Of a DNA stretch of 64,000 nucleotides, positions 17,323 to 25,329 are shown piece after piece. Numbering within the stretch: position 1 is the first letter of the stretch; the number at the start of each line of letters is the position of its first letter. Below the pieces are notes generated by a model. It ran no database searches. It was not told the origin of the DNA and saw only the letters and a list, made by a program, of their open reading frames with translations. Made by a program: the position numbers and the translations under genes. The DNA is from Sphaerisporangium perillae (GTDB lineage: Bacteria; Actinomycetota; Actinomycetes; Streptosporangiales; Streptosporangiaceae). The stretch covers positions 341,601-405,600 of the forward strand of contig NZ_JALLPO010000001.1 in NCBI RefSeq assembly GCF_023276435.1, given 5' to 3'.

Positions 17323-18533
17323 TGGAGTTCGGCTACGACAGCACCACAGAGGAGCTGCGCAAGCGGCTGCTGGAGTTCATGGACGAGTGCGTGTACCCGG
17401 CGGAGGAGGCTTTCGCGCTCCAAGCGGCCGAGAGCGGCTGGAGCGCCCCGCCCATCCTGGAGGATCTCAAGGACGAGGCGCGCGGGCGCGGCCTGTGGAA
17501 CCTCTTCCTGCCGGGCGAGCACGGCGCGGGCCTGACCAACCTGCAGTACGCGCCCCTGGCCGAGATCATGGGCCGCAGCCCGCGCATCGCCCCGGCCGCC
17601 ACCAACTGCGCCGCCCCCGACACCGGGAACATGGAGGTCCTCTCCATGTTCGGGAACGAGTGGCAGCGCACGACGTGGCTGGATCCGCTGCTCAACGGCG
17701 AGATCAGGTCGGCGTTCGCGATGACGGAGCCGGACGTCGCCTCCTCCGACGCGACCAACATCTCGACGTCGATCGTGCGCGACGGCGGCGAGTACGTCAT
17801 CAACGGCCGCAAGTGGTTCGCCTCCGGCGCGATGGACCCGCGTTGCGCGATCTTCATCGTGATGGGGAAGACCTCCCAGGAGGGGTCGAAGCACCGGCAG
17901 CAGAGCATGGTGCTCGTCCCGCGCGACACCCCTGGGCTGACCGTCAAGCGGGGCATGCACGTCTTCGGGTACACCGACGGCGACCACGGTGGCCACGCCG
18001 AGGTGCTGTTCGAGGACGTCCGCGTCCCGGTGGACCATCTCATCGGCGAGGAGGGCGGCGGGTTCGCCATCGCCCAGGCGCGCCTGGGCCCCGGCCGCAT
18101 CCACCACTGCATGCGCCTGATCGGCATGGCCGAGCGGGCGATCGAGCTCATGTGCGCGCGTGCCCTGTCCCGTACGGCGTTCGGCAAGCAGGTGGCCCGG
18201 CAGGGCGTGGTCCAGGACTGGATCGCCGAGTCGCGGGTCAGGGTGGAGCAGCTGCGGCTGCTGGTGCTCAAGACCGCCTGGCTGATGGACACCGTCGGCA
18301 ACCAGGGCGCGCACACCGAGATCCAGGCCATCAAGATCGCCACCCCGGCGGCGGTGGAGTGGATCCTCGACAAGGCCATCCAGGTCCACGGGGCGGGCGG
18401 GGTCAGCCAGGACTTCCCGCTGGCCGGGCTGTGGGCGTCCGCCCGTGCGTTGCGGCTAGCCGACGGACCCGACGAGGTGCACAAGCGCTCCCTCGCGTAT
18501 CGCGAGCTCAAGAAGCACATGCCCGCCGAGTGA
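17322..18533 (+). CDS. Acyl-CoA dehydrogenase, ACAD10/11-like partner of the kinase
   Basis: Acyl-CoA dehydrogenase fold, 403 residues: AFAMTEPDVASSDATNI and YVINGRKWFASGAMDPRC bind FAD, QVHGAGGVSQDFPLAGLWA and RLADGPDEVHKRSLA form the C-terminal cofactor region. By sequence feel it belongs with the dehydrogenase half of ACAD10/ACAD11. Translation is coupled to the kinase gene (stop and start share one base). Together they may convert a 4-hydroxyacyl-CoA to an enoyl-CoA; ordinary dehydrogenation is the alternative. Confidence 0.85.
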   Translation: MEFGYDSTTEELRKRLLEFMDECVYPAEEAFALQAAESGWSAPPILEDLKDEARGRGLWNLFLPGEHGAGLTNLQYAPLAEIMGRSPRIAPAATNCAAPDTGNMEVLSMFGNEWQRTTWLDPLLNGEIRSAFAMTEPDVASSDATNISTSIVRDGGEYVINGRKWFASGAMDPRCAIFIVMGKTSQEGSKHRQQSMVLVPRDTPGLTVKRGMHVFGYTDGDHGGHAEVLFEDVRVPVDHLIGEEGGGFAIAQARLGPGRIHHCMRLIGMAERAIELMCARALSRTAFGKQVARQGVVQDWIAESRVRVEQLRLLVLKTAWLMDTVGNQGAHTEIQAIKIATPAAVEWILDKAIQVHGAGGVSQDFPLAGLWASARALRLADGPDEVHKRSLAYRELKKHMPAE

Positions 18534-18561
18534 CATGCCGGCAGATCGGAAGGGACTTCTC

Positions 18562-19740
18562 GTGACAGTGGATGAGGCGGCGATCAAGGAACGGGTCCGC
18601 GCGTTCCTGGCGCGGCACGATCCCGCGGCGACCGAACCGCTGGACTTCCTGCGGGCGCGGTACGACGCCGGGCTGGCCTGGGTGCACTTCCCCGAGGGCC
18701 TCGGCGGTCTCGGTGCCCCCCGCGAGCTGCAGAACGTCGTGGAACGCGAGCTCGAAGGCACCCCGCAGCCCGAGCCCGGCAAGCTGGTCATCGGGCTCGG
18801 CATGGCGGCGCCCACGATCCTCGCCTTCGGCACCGAGGAGCAGAAGAAGCGCTTCCTGCGGCCCCTGTGGACCGGGGAGGAGATCTGGTGCCAGCTCTTC
18901 AGCGAGCCGGGCGCCGGATCCGACCTCGCCACCCTGGCCACCAGGGCGGTGCGCGACGGCGACGAGTGGATCGTGGACGGGCAGAAGGTCTGGACCTCCA
19001 GCGCCCACCACGCCCGCTGGGCCATCCTGGTCGCCCGCACCGATCCGGACGTCCCGAAGCATCGCGGCCTGACGTACTTCATCTGCGACATGAAGGCCCC
19101 TGGCGTCGACGTACGGCCGCTGCGTCAGATCACCGGCGAGGCGGAGTTCAACGAGGTCTTCCTCACCGGCGTGCGGCTGCCCGACACGCTGAGGCTGGGC
19201 ACGGTCGGGGACGGCTGGCGGGTGGCCCAGACCACGCTGATGAGCGAGCGCGTCGCCATCGGCGGCTCGCCGACGCGGCGCGGCGGCGGCGCGATGAGCA
19301 CCGTCGCGGACACCTGGCGGCAGCGTCCTGAGCTCCGCACCCACGACCTTCACCAGCGCCTCCTGCGGCTCTGGGTCGAGGCCGAGGTCACCCGGCTCGC
19401 CGGTGTGCGGCTGCGCGAGCAGCTCGCCGCCGGGGCGCCGGGACCGGAGGGCTCGGGCATGAAGCTCGCCTTCGCCCACCTGAACCAGGCGATCTCCGGC
19501 CTGGAGGTGGAGATGCTCCGTGAGGAGGGGCTCGCCTACGACGACTGGTCCTTCCGGCGGTCGGACACGGTCGACTTCTTCGGCCGGGGGGCGGGCTATC
19601 GCTACCTGCGCGCCAGGGGCAACTCGATCGAGGGCGGGACCTCCGAGATCCTGCGCAACATCATCGCCGAGCGCGTCCTCGGCCTGCCCTCCGAACCCCG
19701 CGTCGACAAGAACGTCCCCTGGAAGGACCTCCCACGATGA
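18562..19740 (+). CDS. Acyl-CoA dehydrogenase (catalytic-type subunit of a FadE pair)
   Basis: Acyl-CoA dehydrogenase of about 392 residues. QLFSEPGAGSDLATLATRAV and WIVDGQKVWTSSAHHA are the FAD segments and GNSIEGGTSEILRNIIAERVLG near the C-terminus carries the catalytic-type Glu. It overlaps the following, shorter dehydrogenase by four bases (ATGA). Such adjacent pairs form alpha2beta2 enzymes in mycobacterial steroid side-chain breakdown (FadE26/27, FadE28/29 type). I used the GTG with GGAAGGGA upstream; an ATG nine codons earlier is possible. Confidence 0.85.
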   Translation: MTVDEAAIKERVRAFLARHDPAATEPLDFLRARYDAGLAWVHFPEGLGGLGAPRELQNVVERELEGTPQPEPGKLVIGLGMAAPTILAFGTEEQKKRFLRPLWTGEEIWCQLFSEPGAGSDLATLATRAVRDGDEWIVDGQKVWTSSAHHARWAILVARTDPDVPKHRGLTYFICDMKAPGVDVRPLRQITGEAEFNEVFLTGVRLPDTLRLGTVGDGWRVAQTTLMSERVAIGGSPTRRGGGAMSTVADTWRQRPELRTHDLHQRLLRLWVEAEVTRLAGVRLREQLAAGAPGPEGSGMKLAFAHLNQAISGLEVEMLREEGLAYDDWSFRRSDTVDFFGRGAGYRYLRARGNSIEGGTSEILRNIIAERVLGLPSEPRVDKNVPWKDLPR

Positions 19741-20831
19741 CCCTCCTGTATTCCGAGGTCGAGGAGGAGCTGCGGGCGGCCGTCCGCGATCTGCTGGCCG
19801 ACAGGTGCCCGCCGGCCACGGTGCTCGCCAGGGTCGAGAGCGCCTCTTCGTACGACGCCGACCTGTGGAAGGCGCTGGCCCGGGACATCGGGGCGGCCGG
19901 GCTGCTGATCCCCGAGGAGCTCGGCGGCGCGGGCGCGTCCGCGCGGGAGGCGGCGGTGGTGCTGGAGGAGCTCGGCCGCGCGGTCACGCCGGTGCCGTTC
20001 CTGACCAGCGCCGTCCTGGCGACGGGGGCGCTGGCCGGTTCGGGCTCCGGCGCCGCCCGCGACCTGCTCGCGGAGCTGGCGACCGGTGAGAGGACGGCGG
20101 CGCTCGCCGTGTCGTTCGCGGCCTCGCCGTACGCGCCGGCCGGTGGGACGTCCGGGGTGCGTGCCGAGGGAGGCAGGCTGACCGGCCGGGTCGCCGCCGT
20201 CGCGGGGGCCGATGCCGCGGACGTGCTGATCGTCCCCGCCTCCGGCGCGCTCTACGCCGTCGACGCGGCGGACGCGACCGTCGAGCCGGCCGTCTCGCTC
20301 GACCTCACCCGGCCGATCGCCGCCGTGACGTTCAGCGACGCACTGGGCCAGCCGGTCGCCGATGACCTCGCGTCGCTGCGCGCGGCGCTGGAACTCGGCG
20401 CGGGACTGCTGGCCTCCGAGCAGCTCGGAGTGGCCGAGTGGTGCCTGACCACGACCGTGGCCTACGTCAAGGAACGCCACCAGTTCGCCCGGCCGGTGGG
20501 CTCGTTCCAGGCGCTGAAGCACCGGCTCGCGGACCTGTGGATGGAGGTCGTCCAGGCGCGGGCCGCGGCGCGCGATGCCGCCGACGCGCTCGCGGGGGGC
20601 GGCGACGCCGCCACGGCGGTCGCCGTCGCGCAGGCATGGTGCGGGGAGGTCGCCGTGCACGCGGCGGAGGAGTGCCTGCAACTGCACGGCGGCATCGGGA
20701 TGACCTGGGAGCATCCCGTACACCTCTACCTGAAGCGCGCCAAGGCCGATGAGATCGCGCTCGGGACGCCGGGCGACCACCGCGACGCCCTCGCTCATCT
20801 CGCCGACCTCCCCGGCCCGCCGGCCTCCTGA
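19737..20831 (+). CDS. Acyl-CoA dehydrogenase (FadE27-like partner subunit)
   Basis: Dehydrogenase-fold protein of 364 residues with weak FAD motifs. The end reads CLQLHGGIGMTWEHPVHLYLKRAK, like the second subunit of heteromeric actinobacterial FadE pairs, which does not hold the catalytic Glu seen in the partner. ATGA overlap with the previous gene supports a fixed 1:1 complex. Bulky or branched acyl-CoA substrates are expected for such pairs (known for the family); the substrate here is open. Confidence 0.85.
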   Translation: MTLLYSEVEEELRAAVRDLLADRCPPATVLARVESASSYDADLWKALARDIGAAGLLIPEELGGAGASAREAAVVLEELGRAVTPVPFLTSAVLATGALAGSGSGAARDLLAELATGERTAALAVSFAASPYAPAGGTSGVRAEGGRLTGRVAAVAGADAADVLIVPASGALYAVDAADATVEPAVSLDLTRPIAAVTFSDALGQPVADDLASLRAALELGAGLLASEQLGVAEWCLTTTVAYVKERHQFARPVGSFQALKHRLADLWMEVVQARAAARDAADALAGGGDAATAVAVAQAWCGEVAVHAAEECLQLHGGIGMTWEHPVHLYLKRAKADEIALGTPGDHRDALAHLADLPGPPAS

Positions 20832-20933
20832 GGAGGGTTCGCGGTCCGGGGCTCCTGGCGGCGCACGCGCACACCCGCGCGCGTGCGCCGTCAGGGTCGC
20901 GCCGTCAGGGCCGGCGGCTCAGCGGCGGCGGCT

Positions 20934-20973
20934 CAAGGACCGAACCGCAAGGACCGAACCGCAAGGACCGACC
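20934..20973. repeat. 14-base tandem repeat
   Basis: CAAGGACCGAACCG repeated twice and followed by a partial third copy, directly against the stop codon of the TetR gene. Short slippage-type repeat between convergent genes; no function evident. Confidence 0.7.
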
Positions 20974-21615
20974 TCAAGGGCGGAGTGAGGCCAGGAGGAG
21001 GTCGGCGAAGTGGCGGCCTACGTCGGCGCCCGAGAGCGGCCCGTCGGCGTGGAACCAGGTGCCGAGGTGGTGGACCGAGCCGAAGAAGAAGTCGACCACG
21101 AGGTCGGCCGGCACGTCGTCGCGGAACACCTTGGCTTGCTGGCCCTCGATCAGCAGGTCCCGGAAGCGCTCGTGGTAGCGGCGCCGCTCGGCCCGCACGG
21201 CCTTCTGCGTCTCGGGCGCGAGCTGGTGCATCGAGCGGAAGAAGATCTTGGAGTCGTCGAGGTTCTCGATCGTGGTGGCGATCACGTCCGCGGCGGCGGC
21301 GTGCATGCGCTCGGCGACCGGCCCCGGGGCGCCCGCGAACCTGGTGAGCCGTTCCATCTGCAGGCGGAGCACGCGGGCGTAGATCTCCTGGAGCAGATCA
21401 TCCTTAGAGCCGAAATAGTGGTACATCGCGCCCTTGGTGACACCGGCGGCGGCCACGACCTCCTGTACCGATGTGCTCTCGAAGCCCTTCTCCGCGAACA
21501 GCCGTGTCGCCTCGGCCAGCAGCCGCTGCCGTACCGGCTCGTCGGGCTTCGCCCCGTCGTCGCCTGCTCTGTCCGGTGTCGCGGTGGCGATCAGCCGGGC
21601 TCCGTTGCGCGCCAT
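20974..21615 (-). CDS. TetR-family regulator, fatty-acid/acyl-CoA type
   Basis: Regulator of 213 residues with helix-turn-helix SVQEVVAAAGVTKGAMYHYFGSKDDL and a ligand domain of the TetR_C type seen in acyl-CoA responsive repressors. It is convergent with the acyl-CoA dehydrogenase operon and has a clean palindrome just upstream of its own start. Control of the dehydrogenase operon is plausible, but no copy of the palindrome is seen before 16345. Confidence 0.8.
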   Translation of the reverse strand: MARNGARLIATATPDRAGDDGAKPDEPVRQRLLAEATRLFAEKGFESTSVQEVVAAAGVTKGAMYHYFGSKDDLLQEIYARVLRLQMERLTRFAGAPGPVAERMHAAAADVIATTIENLDDSKIFFRSMHQLAPETQKAVRAERRRYHERFRDLLIEGQQAKVFRDDVPADLVVDFFFGSVHHLGTWFHADGPLSGADVGRHFADLLLASLRP

Positions 21616-21653
21616 CTCGCACGCCTCCCCTGGGTCTCGATGCCCCCCAGCAT

Positions 21654-21667
21654 ACCGACTGGTCGGT
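21654..21667. promoter_or_regulatory. TetR operator, autoregulatory
   Basis: Palindrome ACCGACTGGTCGGT, arms perfect around a TG centre, 39 bases before the tetR start. ACCGAC-YR-GTCGGT sites are common for actinobacterial lipid-related TetR regulators. Binding by the adjacent TetR is inferred. Confidence 0.65.
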
Positions 21668-21839
21668 TAACGGACTGTGGCATCCCTGTCTTCCCGTGTG
21701 CTCTTTTACGGGGGATCGAGAAACTTCGCACACTCAAGCTATGTCGGGGGTGTGCTACTTCCGTAACCTTGGGAAAGTTGGAGCCCCGACTTGGGTATCC
21801 AGACGTAGTCGACTGAGCCCGAAATCGTGGGGGTTTCCG

Positions 21840-22604
21840 GTGCCCAATGGTTCCATCTACGTGCCGCAGGACGACAAGTTCAAGTGGGGCTCGCCATCGG
21901 TGATGTACGAGCTCCGGTGGCGCGAGACCAGGTCGGAGCGCCGCCGCCGGCGCCACGTCATGGCGGGTGCGGGATTCGTCCTCATCACCGCCCTCGCCTT
22001 CTACCGGTCCCTGCCGGTGCCCTTCCTCGTGGGGCTCCTCGGCGGCGGCGCGGTCTGGGTCGCCGACGCGTTCATCTCCTGGCGCATGTTCGAGGCCACG
22101 GCCGTCTGGCGCGGCAAGCGCAGCGGCGCGGCGCGCACCGGACGCCTGTTACGCCGAGGGCTCGGTCAGTACGGCTACCGCGTGCTCGACGGCCGGGCCG
22201 TACCGGGCAAGGCCTCCATCGACCACCTGGTCATCGGCCCCGGCGGGGTGTGGATCGTCGACAACGAGGCGTGGCCTCCCGACACCCACATCGCGGCGTA
22301 CGGAGGCAAGCTCTTCTTCGGCGAGCGGTCCGGCACCTCGGTGGCCAAGGGGCTCGTGGACGCCGCCGCCACCATGGCGGATCTGCTGTCGCGCGAGTCC
22401 GGCATCCCCGTCGACATCACGCCCCTGCTCGTCGTGCACGGCGGTCGCGTCAAGGACCCCTCGGTGACCGCGGAGGGGCTGACGCTGTTCCTGCCCCGCA
22501 AGGCGGCCAGGTGGATCCTCGGCGACGCGTACGCCGAGCTGACCGAGGACGAGGTCGAGATCCTGGCCCGTACCGCCGCCCGCATCCTGCGCAGGATGAC
22601 CTAG
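21840..22604 (+). CDS. Membrane-anchored NERD-domain protein
   Basis: About 254 residues. A hydrophobic hairpin near residues 42-80 (FVLITALAFYRSLPVPFLVG and following) is followed by a nuclease-related NERD domain with SIDHLVIGPGGVWIVDNEAW, where Asp and the later acidic residue correspond to restriction-like nuclease positions. The domain ends around residue 190, and a basic tail closes the protein. Function in the family is not settled; DNA processing has been proposed. GTG start chosen; an ATG 21 codons later is possible. Confidence 0.7.
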   Translation: MPNGSIYVPQDDKFKWGSPSVMYELRWRETRSERRRRRHVMAGAGFVLITALAFYRSLPVPFLVGLLGGGAVWVADAFISWRMFEATAVWRGKRSGAARTGRLLRRGLGQYGYRVLDGRAVPGKASIDHLVIGPGGVWIVDNEAWPPDTHIAAYGGKLFFGERSGTSVAKGLVDAAATMADLLSRESGIPVDITPLLVVHGGRVKDPSVTAEGLTLFLPRKAARWILGDAYAELTEDEVEILARTAARILRRMT

Positions 22605-22693
22605 GCGGCGAGGCCGGCTCGCCGGCCGAAGTCCACGCGCGGCCCGGCCACCTGTCGTAGTCCCGTACGGGCCGCACGTTGGCGGTGCCGGTC

Positions 22694-24076
22694 CTAGGCG
22701 AGCTCCTCGATGAAGGCGGCGAGCTGGGCGACGTTGCGGCACTCGTGCATCGGGACCACACCGCCGTAGGACGTCGCCACCGAGTCGCCGGTGTCCCACT
22801 GCGCGCGCGGCTCCGGGTTGAGCCAGTACGCGTGCCGCGCCTCGCCGGCGAGCCGCTTCAAGGTGGCGAGCTGGGGCCGCTGGTAGTTGGACCGGGCGTC
22901 GCCCAGGATCAGCAGCGAGGTCTTCGGCCCGATGGCGTCGCCGTACTTCTCGGCGAACCTCTCCAGCGAGTGCCCGTAGTCGCTGCGGCCGAAGCGGGTG
23001 ATGTCCGCCTCCCGCGTCATCCGGGTGATCGCCTCCACGACGTCGGCGCCGGGCGCGAAGAACCGGGTGATCTCGTCCACCGTGTCCACGAAGGCGAACG
23101 CGCGCACCTTGGTGAACTGCTCCCGCAGCGCGTACGTCAGCAGCAGCGTGAAGTGGGAGAACGCGGCGACCGAGTCGCTGGCGTCGCACAGCACGACCAG
23201 CTCGGGCTTGTGCGGGCGGCGCGGCCGCATGTGGGTGACGATCGGGACGCCGCCGGTGCTCAGCGAGGCCCTGACCGTGCGCCGGAAGTCCAGCCGGCCC
23301 CGATGGCCGTGCCGGTGCTTGATCGTCAACCGGGTGGCCAGGCGGCGCGCCAGCGGGTACACCTCGCGCCGCAGCCGGGCCAGGTCGGCCTTGGTGACCC
23401 GCAGGAAGTCGATCTGGTCCACGGGCGGCCGCACCACGGACCTGGCGATCTTCTCCACGCCGGAGTCCTCGGCGATCCTCCTGCGCACGTCCGAGGCGAC
23501 GGCCTCCTCGAAGCCGGCGATGTTGTCGGCGAGCCGGCGGCGGGCCACCGTCTCGGCCATCCCGCCACGATCCCGGCCGAGCAGCACCTCGTTGAGCATC
23601 CGCGCCATCAGCGTGCCGGGGGACAGGGCGCGCAGCACGGAGTAGGAGAACCAGTTCTGCCGCCCCGCACCCGCCGGCTGGTTGCCGAACCGCTCGACCA
23701 TCGCCCGGACGAACTCGCCGAACGCGGGATCGCCCGTGGCGCCCGCGTCGTTCAGCAGCAGCTCGGCCAGCCGGTCGCGCAGCTCGGGCACCTCGGCGGT
23801 CGCCAGGTCCGGTCCGTCCTCGTCCCGGCCCGCGCCCGACACGTGCAGGCCGCTCGTCACCGGCGGGTACCACAGGTCGAAGAGCGTGTCGAAGCCGGGC
23901 CGGTGCGCCGGCCGCTTCACGAGCGTCGCCGCGTACGCCTCGCGTAGCGTGTCCCGCTCGGTCAGATCGATCACCTCGAGCGCGCGGGCGGCGTCCAGCC
24001 CTTCGGCCAGCGACACCGGCAGCCCGGCCCGGCGCAGCGCGTCCACGAACCCCACATGCCTGTCGAGCAGCGACAC
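22694..24076 (-). CDS. VWA-domain protein, CoxE-like, partner of MoxR
   Basis: Protein of 460 residues. The C-terminal half is a von Willebrand A / CoxE-type domain with a MIDAS-like LVVLCDASDSVAAFSHF and LLILGDARSNY. The N-terminal part is helical. MoxR-VWA pairs work as chaperones or cofactor-insertion machines; in carboxydotrophs CoxD/CoxE mature the Cu-Mo centre. The MoxR ATPase gene is 33 bases upstream in the same operon. GTG start with GGGGAGG. Whether it serves the Mo hydroxylase 13 kb away is unknown. Confidence 0.85.
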   Translation of the reverse strand: MSLLDRHVGFVDALRRAGLPVSLAEGLDAARALEVIDLTERDTLREAYAATLVKRPAHRPGFDTLFDLWYPPVTSGLHVSGAGRDEDGPDLATAEVPELRDRLAELLLNDAGATGDPAFGEFVRAMVERFGNQPAGAGRQNWFSYSVLRALSPGTLMARMLNEVLLGRDRGGMAETVARRRLADNIAGFEEAVASDVRRRIAEDSGVEKIARSVVRPPVDQIDFLRVTKADLARLRREVYPLARRLATRLTIKHRHGHRGRLDFRRTVRASLSTGGVPIVTHMRPRRPHKPELVVLCDASDSVAAFSHFTLLLTYALREQFTKVRAFAFVDTVDEITRFFAPGADVVEAITRMTREADITRFGRSDYGHSLERFAEKYGDAIGPKTSLLILGDARSNYQRPQLATLKRLAGEARHAYWLNPEPRAQWDTGDSVATSYGGVVPMHECRNVAQLAAFIEELA

Positions 24077-24109
24077 CGCACGCCTCCCCTCTCGTCCCGC
24101 CCCGTCCGC

Positions 24110-24976
24110 TCAGCGGGCGGGAAGGCCGAGTTCCTTGACCGCCCGCGCCTGGTCGGACGCGTGCTTGAGCACCACGCCGAGCGTGTCGGCGGTCGTGGTC
24201 TCGTCGAGCTCGGTACGCCCGAGCGCGAGGAGCGTGTGGGCCCAGTCGATGGTCTCGGCGATCGACGGCGACTTCTTCAGCTCCAGCGCGCGCAGCGTGG
24301 CGACCGTACGCGCGAGCTGCTCGGCCAGCGCGGCCTCGATGCCGGGCACCTGCGCGAGCACGATGTCCCGCTCGCGTTCGGGCGAGGGGTAGTCCAGGTG
24401 GAGGTACAGGCAGCGCCGCTTCAGCGCCTCCGACAGCTCGCGTGTCGCGTTCGAGGTGAGCACGACGTACGGCCGGCGCGTCGCGGCGATCGTGCCGAGT
24501 TCGGGGATCGTCACCTGGTAGTCCGAAAGGATCTCCAGCAGCAGCCCCTCGACCTCGACGTCGGCCTTGTCGGTCTCGTCGATCAGCAGCACCGTGGGCT
24601 CGGTCCGCCTGATCGCCTTCAGCAGCGGACGCTCCAGGAGGAACTCCTGGCTGAAGATGTCGTCGTGGGTCTCCTCCCAGGCCTGCTCGCCGGACGCCTG
24701 GATGCGCAGGAGCTGCTTCTTGTAGTTCCACTCGTAGAGGGCGCGGGCCTCGTCCAGGCCCTCGTAGCACTGCAACCTGATCAGCTCGGCTCCGGTCGCC
24801 TCCGCGACGGCCTTGGCGAGCTGGGTCTTGCCCACACCGGCCGGTCCTTCGGCCAGCAGCGGCTTGCCCAGCGCCGCGGCCAGGAAGACCGACGTCGCGA
24901 TGCCGTCGTCGGCCAGGTAGTCCACGGCGGCGAGCCGTTCCCCGGCGTCGGCGGGCGAGGTGAACCACGACGTCAT
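24110..24976 (-). CDS. MoxR-family AAA+ ATPase
   Basis: AAA+ ATPase of 288 residues: Walker A LLAEGPAGVGKTQLAKAV, Walker B VLLIDETDKADVEVEGLLLE, sensor VVLTSNATRELSEALKRRC. CoxD-like branch. It is the first gene of a two-gene operon with the VWA protein, which it presumably remodels. Target complex not known from this context. Confidence 0.88.
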   Translation of the reverse strand: MTSWFTSPADAGERLAAVDYLADDGIATSVFLAAALGKPLLAEGPAGVGKTQLAKAVAEATGAELIRLQCYEGLDEARALYEWNYKKQLLRIQASGEQAWEETHDDIFSQEFLLERPLLKAIRRTEPTVLLIDETDKADVEVEGLLLEILSDYQVTIPELGTIAATRRPYVVLTSNATRELSEALKRRCLYLHLDYPSPERERDIVLAQVPGIEAALAEQLARTVATLRALELKKSPSIAETIDWAHTLLALGRTELDETTTADTLGVVLKHASDQARAVKELGLPAR

Positions 24977-25072
24977 CGGTGCTCCAGTCAGTAACCCGAA
25001 TGATGTTCTACTCTAACGTGCCCGACCGGTACGAAGCGGGTCACAGGGTGCGCTAATCTTGTCGTGCTTCCT

Positions 25073-25146
25073 GCGCCGCTAGCTCAGTTGGTTAGAGCAG
25101 CTGACTCTTAATCAGCGGGTCCGGGGTTCGAGTCCCTGGCGGCGCA
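25073..25146 (+). tRNA. tRNA-Lys (anticodon CTT)
   Basis: Complete cloverleaf of 74 bases. The acceptor stem pairs GCGCCGC with GCGGCGC; then TA, the D arm GCTCAGTTGGTTAGAGC, an anticodon loop CTCTTAA with CTT at 25107-25109, and a T arm around GGTTCGAGTCC. The discriminator is A and CCA is not encoded. It stands at the left edge of the catabolic island, a usual integration point, but no duplicated 3' end or integrase was found. Confidence 0.97.
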
Positions 25147-25329
25147 CCTCGGTTCAGACCGATGACCTGGGCATTCTCTCCACCGGGGAGGATGCCCACA
25201 GTCATTTCCGGGCGACCCGCCAGAGGTGCGGAGATCGCCGTCACAAACTTGCCGGGGCCCTGGGTACTCGCGCGATCCACGCCGGGTTCACCCAGTCCGG
25301 CCTGGCCGGCGCCCGCGGGACGTTCGACG

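Noticed and set aside
22149-24968. 939-residue minus-strand frame
   Set aside because: Overlaps the MoxR and VWA genes in another frame and shows only Arg/Gly/Ala-rich sequence.
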